A program made the position numbers and the translations under genes. 64,000 nucleotides of DNA. It comes from Papilionanthe hookeriana x Papilionanthe teres (Eukaryota > Streptophyta > Magnoliopsida > Asparagales > Orchidaceae). Each line of letters begins with the position of its first letter. Position 1 is the stretch's first letter. The DNA lies in assembly GCA_022702705.1 (NCBI GenBank), contig CM040425.1:372001-436000 (forward strand), given 5' to 3'. Of the stretch, positions 22,928-32,770 are shown piece by piece. The notes below the pieces were generated by a model. It was given only the letters and a program-made list of their open reading frames with translations, searched no databases and was not told where the DNA came from.

Positions 22928-24303
22928 ATGAAGTTAATGATGAAGAGTGGTCGCAGAGAGGCCGGACAAGCATCAGGATATGGAGGAACTGGGGGATTCG
23001 TCGACTTACACCTCCTCGACACGAGACATACTCAGGTTCCATCCATTATCACTACTTTAGAAGGTGATCTTTTTGTTGCTTCAGCTGAAAGAATTCCAGA
23101 TGCGTCGTTGGCATGTTTGAAAAGAAGAAATGCAAATCCTCGCAAGCGTCGCGTCTTGGACAGGATGGAGAGAAGACAAGCTCGGGAGCTTGCCGCCGCT
23201 TTATCACCCATTCCAGAAAATTCTTACAATCTTGAAATGAAAGAAACAGATGATTGTTCACCATGCACTGATACTGAGCCAGAGACTGCAGAGGATCTCG
23301 TGCCAACATTGAATCCAATGGAAGAAATTTTGACTGGGTGTCTGACATTCAACTCGGGTTTACCCAGATTGCTTATGTTGTCAGGGGCATTTTCAGAGTG
23401 AACAGAATGTCATGTTTTGTAGCTTGAAGAGTATGGCATGTTTGAGGCATATGCAGCTACCTCAATGCTACTCAGGAACTGGGAATATCCTGAGGTAGAG
23501 CCGTAAGTACCACAGTTTGTCCTACCGCCGCCGCCACCACGAGGAGTTCTGAATTACGTCATGGCTAAAATAAGAATAATTAGAAATCATGAATTTCAAC
23601 ATTATGAAGACGTAAAAGGAAAGTTCATCAATATCCTGGAAGAACTGGAGCTATACATTGATATATTCTCGAGGAGGGAAGAAGAAGAAATTTTTTACTG
23701 CATTGACACTCTTCTAAAATTAGGCAGAGCAGGTCGTCTGAGGATCATAAAGAGTCGTCAAAATGGAAGAGAGGAAAGGGAAGAGTCACTATTTAGTGTG
23801 GATGTTGCTATAACTTTGTGATAGATCGACAAGGTAATCCCTCGAGGATTTTACAGCATGATGAGGTGGATCTGATGCCGCCACAAATCAAGAAGATGAT
23901 AAAGAGGATTGTCGAGTGGCACGTGTTGCCAGCGAACTATCTTCCTAACAGCTGCAACATAAATATTGATGAGGAAGAGGACTGCATCCCGCCCCTAATC
24001 GACCACCATGACTTTGTGAGGCCCTTCTGCACGGTCTCCTTTATAAGTTAAAGCAACATCTTGTTTGGACAAGAAATCCAGATTGTCTGACTGGGAGAAT
24101 TTCGAGGTTCTGTCGAAATTTCCCTACCAGTCGGATCAGTTCTAGTACTAAAAGGAAATGGAGCTGATTTAGTGATACACTGCATCCCAGGAGTTTGAAG
24201 AAAAAGGGTGTCAGTCACCTTCAGAAGAATGGATGTAGATAAAGCGTCATTTTACTATGAGCCAGATCCAGAACTGGGGAAGCTTCGCCCTTTGCCACTA
24301 TAA
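22928..24303 (+). pseudogene. Post-integrase ORF with ALKBH9/ALKBH10-like 2OG-Fe(II) oxygenase domain, broken
   Basis: N-terminal part (22928-23560): no known domain, Arg/Glu-rich, ending in a Pro run. From about 23570 the reading matches plant ALKBH9/10 m6A RNA demethylases as I know them: GKFINILEELELYIDIFS, ILQHDEVDLMPPQIKK, RIVEWHVLP, DHHDFVRPFCTVSF, LPVGSVLVLKGNGAD, KRVSVTFRRMD. The distal iron His (24178, GADLVIHC) and both Arg of the 2-oxoglutarate motif (24205, 24223) are kept. In HxD the His is Leu (23995, PPLID); the Asp (24001) remains. One frameshift (near 23815) and stops at 23399, 23420, 23504, 24049, 24088 and 24196 break it. The domain is about 245 codons, close to full length, and has no introns. 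It lies on the element's sense strand between integrase and the 3' repeats, suggesting capture as an accessory ORF; a chance host retrocopy insertion is the alternative. Confidence 0.85.
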
Positions 24304-25119
24304 CGACAGTACCTCTGGGTGTTCACGAGGGGACTTTTGTTCAGGAGTGTAACCTTGACAGTATGGCTCGTCCCCACAACAGTATCAGGCAGCAGGAATC
24401 TACCACCCCTTTTAGCTGGTCATGACAGTTGTTGTCACCACTTTTGCAGCAACTAGATGATATGATGTGTCAGCTCTGTTCTGTTTTGTACACATGATCT
24501 ACTTTTGGAAGCTTTTCAACATATGATCAGTTGTACTACATTCAACAGAATTAATGAAGATTTTTGTTTTCAAGAAATGCTTTCTTTTCAGCGCGATAGT
24601 CGAAAGCCGTTGAACCATGTGCTTGGTTCCAAAATTAAAAGGAATAAATAATAATGGAGAAAAATATGATAAAATGATAACAAAATGAAATTAAAATCGA
24701 AATGAACTCAAAACTTAAATCAAATCAAAATTTAAAATTTAAAATTGAAATTGAAATCAAAATCAAAATTTGAAACAAAATTAAATCAAATGAAACATAA
24801 TGAAACAAAACAATTTGAAAGAAAATGATGAATTGAAAGCTAACAATGATAATTTTCTCTCTCTCGAGATTCTGAGTCCTTGTACTCATCTTCAAATCTT
24901 TCGCTTTTGTAGGCACTCCGTGAAATTTGGCACTTTTCACGCAGCACCACCTCTCAAAAATTTGAAACATCTTGAAATTCTACAAATCTTACAATGGCTA
25001 CCAATCTCGGCCGAATTGCGCCAAAATTACTTTCATCGAAAGTCAATACCAAATTTACCAAATTCTCCTTAAATGAAATTTCAGGATTAGTACCTAAATT
25101 CTGATTCCCTTCTGACACC
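24304..25119 (+). other. G1 3' non-coding region, first part
   Basis: AT-rich sequence after the AlkB-like ORF, with runs of AAAT/AAATC type near 24640-24830. I see no conserved reading frame or RNA gene. Confidence 0.6.
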
Positions 25120-25660
25120 TCTTATGTTAGATGTGAGTCCTTTAACTTCCCTCACTATGATTTCCCAAAATTCTTTAATTTCCATCTCCCTTCCGAGAAA
25201 TTTTTCTGCATTCCATGAAATTCCAGGAACGGAGCTTAGTTGTCTGATTACCCCAAAATTCCCTAATTTTCCATTTCCCTTCCGAGAAATTTTTCCACCT
25301 TCCATGAAATTCCGGGAAGAGAGCTGAACGGTGCTTAGTCGTCTAATTCCCCCTAAATTCTCTAATTTTCCATCTCCCTTCCGAGAAATTTTTTCGACTT
25401 CCATGAAATTCTGGGAAAGGAGCTCAGTCGTCCGATTTCCCAAAATTCCCTAATTTTCCATCTGCCTTCCGAAAAATTTTTCCGCCATTCATGAAATTCC
25501 GAGACTTAGTTCAGTCGTCCAATTTCGCAAAATTTTCTTATTTTCCATCTCACTTCTGAGAAATTTTCTGTCTTCTATGAAATTCTGGGAACGGAGCTTA
25601 GTTGCCCGATTCCCCCGAAATTCCCTTTATTTTCCATTTCCCTTTCTAGAAACTTTCCAT
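25120..25660 (+). repeat. About six tandem copies of an ~88-bp unit
   Basis: The landmark CCATCTCCCTTCCGAGAAA (with small changes) starts at 25182, 25271, 25370, 25458, 25545 and 25634, giving periods of 89, 99, 88, 87 and 89 bp. Other shared pieces are CCATGAAATTC and GGAGCTTAGTYGTC. The array lies between the last ORF and the 3' LTR. Tandem repeats in this zone are known in Tat/Ogre elements and have been proposed as a source of satellite DNA. Confidence 0.88.
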
Positions 25661-26241
25661 ATCCACAAAATTCTGAGGTCGGTACTGAAATTCTGATTCT
25701 CATTTCTGAGGCTGGTACATAATGTCCTGTTCTCATCCTTCTAGGATCGGTACTGAAATTCCAATTTTCCCTCTGCGCTCAATTCTAACTCAAAATTTCA
25801 CATGAAATTAAAATTTTCAAATTCAAGATTAAATAAATTCTAAAATTTCTGTAAATTCCATAAAATTTTAAATAAAAATTAAAACTCAAAATCAAATTAA
25901 AATTAAAACTGAAACTTTAAATTGAAATTATATCCAAAATCTTAATCCTAATTTTAAATTCAAATTCCATCTTCGAATCCATCCAGATCGGACTCCTTCA
26001 GAGTTTTGAGGCTTGAAATCCATAGCTCCTCTCATGAAGGTATTCCTTTTCCCTTCCCAGAAGGAGTTCCTGGGACTTAAAGGTTTCAACCAAATAATCC
26101 TCAGTAGAAAATTCCTCGCCAAATTTTGTGTTTGCCTTGAGTTTTGACTCAGACAATTGTGTTGTTTTTGTTAAACTTGTCATTCAACACCAATACATGC
26201 AGTGTGCTTACTAAACACACCACACATATTGGTGGTCCATT
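25661..26241 (+). other. G1 3' non-coding region up to the 3' LTR
   Basis: AT-rich, no supported gene. A purine-rich polypurine tract would be expected just before 26242; only a weak TTGGTGG-type stretch is seen near 26229, so the PPT has decayed or the LTR start is a few bases off. Confidence 0.5.
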
Positions 26242-27699
26242 TGTTGAACTCACTTTCGGTTGAGGGCTAGTCTTTCTTTATAATAGCTTAGGGTCTAACC
26301 ATAGGAGTCTCCTAGTGACTTTCTTAAAAGACTAGTCCTGGAAGCCTCCCATAGAAATTCAAACTTTTCTCACTTCACTGGGAGTTTTCATATGCTTAAA
26401 GCCTAAGCTCCAGTTTTTAGAAGGAAGAGACCAAGTATAAGGAAGCCCAGGGGAAGTCTCCTAATAAGTGGTCAGGCCATAGGATCTACCCTGGGAGGTC
26501 TGGAGCTTACACCACACTTGCACTACACACTCATAACCCTAAATAAGGCAGATCGCCTTTGATCCCATAATTCTTTGGAAACTCATGTAAGTGGTTTTCC
26601 CAAGCCATTAGCCTAAGGTTAGGGTTTGACTAGTACCAACACATAGAGGACCAAATGAGGGTGAACCTTGGTCCATGGCTCCACCTAAAAAATTCCTTAT
26701 TCCTTACTTTCAACCAATCCCTATTTTCCCAAACATTCCAAATTTCCAACCCCTTTGCCCCAAAATACCCAAAATGCCCCCAAAACCCAAAAATCCCTCA
26801 AAATTTCCAAAATCACCTAAATTACCCATAATTCCCCAAACATCATTCCAAAATACTTCCTGCCACTCAAAGTAACCAAAATTACCCAACATTGCCAAAT
26901 CTCCCAAAAATTCCCCAAAATAACAAAAATAACCATCTTAGCCTAAAATTTAAAAAATTCAAAAAATTCCCATAAATTCCCAAAACCTCCCAAATATTCC
27001 CAATTTAATTATTCCCAACTATCACATGACCCAATTTAGCCAACATATCCCAGTTTATCCAAAAGCCACAATTTGACCCATTTTAACCAAAAACTGCCTT
27101 AATTAAACCCAATGTCTACCCAATTGACCCCAATAATTAAACATCTCCAATACCAATACAAATAAATTCGAAGCCCACTTTGACCCGCATTTGAGTTCGA
27201 TTTCACTTAAAACCCAAAATCCCCAATTTTGCCTAAGTGACCCACATTCCCCAAATTGACCTAACACTAATCAATTTCTCCCCAATTTCAATTCTCAACC
27301 CTTCATAACACTCCCATAAATTAAATTGAACCATCAGTTGCTTCCAATTTTAGCCCAAATCCCATTCAAATCCACATGTACCAAGCTTACCCAATTTTGA
27401 CCCATACATGTCATATGCCCAAAATATCCCAAATTTATTGCCCTACTCCCAAAATTTCCACTCAATTGTTATTGGAAACTCTTTATGACATCCCCATAGA
27501 CCATTTGGAACCTTTAATTAGCCTTGGACCCAACCCTAGCCCAACCTAAACCCAACTTAACCTAACTTGCCCCAAATTGACTAAAATCCCAAACCAAGCC
27601 AAATTGATCTACCAAACCAATCCAAAACCACTTGAAACCTTTTCTAAACACTTCATGACAATCATACACAAAAATTTGCTCAATAACTTGGGTCTAACC
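26242..27699 (+). repeat. G1 3' LTR, piece 1 (U3)
   Basis: It starts TGTTGAACTCACTTTCGG, matching TGTTGACCTCACATTTAG at the G2 LTR start (52096) and, reversed, the solo LTR start (35143). Homology to 52096-53570 runs along the piece. It is C/A-rich with many CCCAAAA-type runs, which create spurious Pro-rich open frames. It stops at the TAACC duplicated by the solo LTR insertion and resumes at 35149. Confidence 0.85.
27695..27699. repeat. Target site duplication TAACC (left)
   Basis: The five bases before the solo LTR are identical to 35144-35148 after it. Confidence 0.9.
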
Positions 27700-29817
27700 T
27701 GTCGGCATATTTTTAGGTTAGGTGTTTTATTTTTTAAAAGGGGTCGCCTACAGAAATTGTCGGCGAATTTTAATTTAATTTAAATAAATAATTTGAAACG
27801 TAGTATTTGATTTTGAAAATAATTTTCAAATTTGAAAATTTTAAGATATTAAATCAAACTGATCTCACATCCCGAATAGTTTATATAAACGAGCGCCGCA
27901 CTACAAGCCGTGCATCTATCCCGAAGAATAGACACACTTGCTTGATAATGAGGCTCGATTAAATAAACTAGAGAAGTTTGTGACATCCGTTTGGTCCGCG
28001 AACCAATTTTATAAGCCGACAAATTCCCCGTTTAATATGAAAACATTAAACGAGGTTTATATTACACAGGTTCTTAAAATTCCCTATAAGGGCAAGCCCC
28101 TATAGTTAATTACATCTTAAGTGATGGGAATCACCTAAGAAAACTCTCGATAATAATAAGTAGTTCTGCTCTCAAGAATTTCAAAGTTTAAGTTTTCAAT
28201 GGATTGAATTTTGGAATTTCAATAGGGAATGGATCAAATTTGGAACATTTTATCTTGGGAATTCAAAGGAGGAAAGGTAGGAGAAATCACGGATTCGAAG
28301 CGAACTTCGGTAATTTCCCGACTATCCTATTGTTTGGCTTGAATTTAGGAAAGTCCTAATGTTTATTTAATGTTTTGATCTTGCCAATTTTAATTAATTA
28401 GGACTTATATTTGTATGATAAAATCATACAAATAGCCTCGAAGATGTGAGGGTTTATGTCGTATCGGACGACGACCTCGGAATCCTAAAACCGGTTAGGG
28501 CTTAATTTACACGATATGATCATGCAAATGCCTAACGAAGAGTTGAGGATTTATGTTGCACTAGGCAAACTACCTCGAAGTCCTATGGCTTTGTTATTTA
28601 GTTCTAAGGAAAGTTTTGCTGAAGTAGACTCGAGGTTTTGCTGATGACGATGGCCGTGCTGCCCACCATGCTCCGAGCTCCTTGTTGTTGCAGAGGTTTA
28701 GATTTAGAAGTCATAAATCAGGAGATGAGAGAAGTGTTCTGTTTTTAGAGAAAATCTTTAAATCTAGTTGTTTTTAATATTTTAATTAAACAAATCTTAA
28801 AGTTGATTATAACAACACCGGTTAAGATCCCACGGTTCCATCCTTCTGGCATCGTTATTTTTATCGGATTCACCTAGTCCGGATGAATTTGCTAAACTCA
28901 ATCGAATGAGTTCCACACTTTCATTTAGACCGTGGGAAATCCCGTTAGCAACACGTAGGTTACATCATCCGAGGTATTCCCGATCATCCAACAAGACGTT
29001 TTAATTTAGTTGTAGTTGTAGTTTTGTTGTTCTGTTTGTGATTAAATTTTGAGTTGTTTTATATTTTGAAATGTTGTGGCAGTGAATTTTATCTTGCAAT
29101 GACTTTTAATTTAGTTTTGGTTTCAGTTTTAGGGACTATCCTAAAGGTGTGGGTTTTCATGCAACAGTTGTTTATCATGCAAGAAAAGTAAGTGCGATGC
29201 TATTAAATAAATTGCAATAAGGTAAATTTACAATAAAATAAAAGCGTACCTGGAGGGTCTTCCCGTCATCCCAAGCTGCACTTAAAACACAGTTAGAATA
29301 TTTAAGCATTTAAAGTAAGTTCCTAGGTAAAGCTAAGGGAAGGGTCATGGTTTTCTACCAAGTTCCTAATCCTATAGCTAGTCACCTCCTATGACGTCTA
29401 GGTTCTTGTATTTTGGTTTGAGGACGATTTTCTTCATCAAAGAACAACTAAGTCCAATTGTTCTTATAAATATCCTATCATATCGAGGAAGTGCTTAAGA
29501 CGAATCTTAAACATCTTTTCAATATTTCTAGGATTGTTTTAAGTCCAAGAGAATTTAATTATACAAATGAATTAATCGTCCGGGAGTTCAAGTTTGTTGT
29601 CTTGCTCGAGTGAACTAGGACATTTGAATATCTCAGTGAATGAAGTAACACTTCACTTAACACTTCTTTTAAGAGTTATGACATCACGAGCTTTTGAGGG
29701 CAAATGGATGTTCAAATGATTTATGATTTAATTTAATTTCAGTTAATGGATTTAAGTTTGGAATAGTGTTCGAGTTGTTTTAGATTTATTTTTTTTGAAT
29801 TCATTATGTCTTAAGTG

Positions 29818-30115
29818 ATGTTATTTTAATTCAATTCAATTTAATTTAATTTAATTTGATTTAATTTTAATTTTAATTTAATTTGATTTATTTAATTTAA
29901 TTTAATTTTAATTTTAACTTGGTTTTATTTTAATTTAATTTAATTTAATTTAATTTAATATGTTTTAATTTAATTTAATTTAATTTAATTTAATTTAATT
30001 TATTTAATTTAATATGTTTTAATTTAATTTAATTTAATTTAATTTATTTTAATTTAATTTTATTTTTAATTTTAATTTAATATTTTATTTTTTATGTTTT
30101 AAAGATGATTTAATT
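29818..30115. repeat. (TTTAA)n-type low-complexity tract in the solo LTR
   Basis: About 300 bp is built almost only of TTTAATTTAA-type units with scattered changes. The G2 LTR has a much longer tract of the same composition (about 54480-55960); the G1 3' LTR has almost none at the matching place. Confidence 0.85.
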
Positions 30116-32760
30116 TTAATTGTTAAAGTATTAATTTAATTGAAATTTTAAAAGGATTTAATTTAAATAATTTAACTTTAATTTAATTCAATAATTAAGT
30201 CTTTTAGCATTTTAAATCCTAAACTTGGATTATCATTTTAATTAGGAATTAAATATTATTGAGATGATTAATTTAGGGATTCTTAAATTAAAGAACAAAT
30301 CTCTTCCTAATAATATCCCTATTTTAATAATTCCAATTTTTCCATTATTCTTCCAAATTTAATTAATTATTTTATTAAGGTTCATTTCAATTATTTTTGA
30401 ATTTTTTAATAGGTTTCTACCCTTTAATTATTTAAATTTCAATCATCCAAATCAGATTAAGATCAAATATTTTACTCTTTCATTTTATTAAGCCTAAAGT
30501 TTTAATTAAGGGTTAAAATTTTAATTACCATTTTGCCCTTCAAGCTCAATAATTTCATAACTCACTAAATTGAGCTCAAATGAATTTAAAATTTTTATGT
30601 GACTTCACTCATATGTCAATAAAGACATTAGAGGAGAAAATGTGATTTTTCTGTATTTAATTTATTTATATAATTATTTTTGGTGGAAAATAGAGATTTC
30701 CAAGGAAAATTTAATAATATGACCAAGGGAAAGTTTCTGTTCTTAAGAAAATTATGGGACATTCCTAATGACCAGAGGACCACTTGGACCAATTTTGGTG
30801 ATTTTTTAAATTATATTCTTTTTATTATAATTATTTTGAGTTTTGGAGTATTACTTAATTTAAAAATAAAATAAAGGTTGAAAAATGAATTTTATATTTT
30901 TTAAAAATCTCTCTGATATCAAGGAAATCAGTGAACCAATTTTCACAATTTTGTGATTTTTCTCTGATTTATTATAATTATTTTAGTGGAAATGCTAGAA
31001 AATACATTTTTTTTAATTTTAAAATTACCCTAGGGCTTTAAAATTTAATAACTCATCATAGAGACCTAAGAAAAATATGGGGTTTGTTCCTAAGTGACTA
31101 AAATTCAAAATGTGACATTTTGGTGAATTTTATAATATTTGTGATTTTTATTATTTTTTATTTATTAAAATATTAAAATAATGCAAAAAATTAACTTTTT
31201 TAGAAAATTGAAATTTTAATTTTCTTAAATTCCCCTAATATCAGAGAGGCTCCAAAATCAATTTGGTGAATTTTTGAAAAGCATTTTGAAAGTTATGAAT
31301 TTTTAAAGTTTAAATTGGCTAAATGGCTTAATCAACCCATTTGATAGGGCTAACCAAACCCAATTGACTTCAAACTTTTATGGTGGGTTCTTCTGATCCT
31401 AAAGGTCAGTGGAGAATTGATTTCAAGTCAATTTGATGTATGATTAGCTCTAATTAATTAAAGACCTATTTTGAGTGTTTAAGCCAATTAGGGTCATTCC
31501 AAGTGAATTAATTCAAAACCTATTTTTCCTAGGGTCCTTTGGTCATAAGAAACATCACCAAATTTTCCTAGAATTTATTTCACAACATGCTAATTATTGG
31601 ATTTAAAATACTTAAAACGAGTAACATGAATTTGAAAAATCAATAACTTCTCATAGGGATGGCCTCGACTTTGGAAAATTCGGGGAATGTTCCCAAATTC
31701 GGAGGCTTCAAAAGCCCTATGGTCTCATGCCATGGTGAATTTCCTATATGCATGGAGAATTAAAACAATGTAGACAGTAAATAAATCATTAAAAATAAAA
31801 TACTTGATGAAATTAAATGATTTGTTTTCCACATTATTCTCCTCTTGTTCACCGAGCAAGAGGGTATTTTTATTGTATTTTTCTGATTTTTCTACACAAA
31901 GTTATGCATTTTTGAAGTTTAGGGAATTAAATAAATAAGAAAATCCCTAATTTTCTATTTAAAACGGCGGCGCTGACTCATCCTAGGCAGCTCCGAAGCC
32001 CCACGCGGCGTCTTCTGATTCGGCGCCACCATCTGATTCAGCGATCCAGGGCCCCGCGGGTCACGTACCAACGCGCTGTCCGACTCAATCCAGACCGTCC
32101 ACTCGATACACGCTCGATCCGACGGCTCGCTGGTCATCGTATACGGCCGGTGTGCACCCGTGACCGTCAACCTTCTAACCCTAATTTCTCACTCGATTCT
32201 CAACGGATTTTCGTGTTCTTATGCTTCTATGGATTCGTCTTGAGGAGACGAACACATCCATACGGTAAACATGTATTTAAATTGACTCAAATTAAATGGA
32301 GAATCTCTGTAAGCTCGGGAAGAAGAGTGAGTCCATACCTTTGCTCAGAGAAGTGAAGCTTCGATCTGAGAGTTGTGTCACCTTAGATTGGATCCCAGCA
32401 AGCTCCAGATGAAGTCTCCTGGTCTGGTGAATTGCCTAGGTATGATTTCGACCAAGCCCGGTCACAAAGCTTGGAGTCTGGAACAGATGGGTGGCCCGGA
32501 GAGGGGGCTTTTGCTGGTGGACTTCTTCCCTTGGTCTGGTGAAGGTGTAGGACCAATCAATTTGAGGATTGATCCACTGTGGAGAAGTGTCCCGGTTTTG
32601 GGTTGAATTTGGGCTGAGAAATTGGGCTCTGTTGGTGGGGAACAGGGCAAATTGGCACTGGGGATCAACTGCTCTAAGTATGGAGAATGATCTGGAGCAA
32701 TTTTGGCAGAGTTTCCTTAAGGTCTGGTTTTTGCACCTCTCATGGCCGAGAAGGGGTGGT

Positions 32761-32770
32761 GTTTAAATAG
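32761..32770 (-). promoter_or_regulatory. Candidate TATA box of the solo LTR
   Basis: On -, CTATTTAAAC is followed downstream by a block (to about 32690) that matches 45050-45120 of the G1 LTR (shared CTTAAGGAAACTC). The GC-rich block starts further on, as in G1. The shared position suggests the LTR promoter; there is no experimental evidence here. Confidence 0.5.

Noticed and set aside
22928..24303. Reading the AlkB-like ORF as a live host ALKBH gene
   Set aside because: It has one frameshift and six stops, no introns, and lies between G1 integrase and the G1 3' LTR on the same strand.
25120..25660. Regular repeats as a CRISPR-like array
   Set aside because: The units are tandem, diverged and without unique spacers, in a plant retrotransposon.
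26675..26875. Pro-rich open frame
   Set aside because: It arises from CCCAAAA-type low-complexity U3 sequence; matching positions in other LTR copies do not keep the frame.
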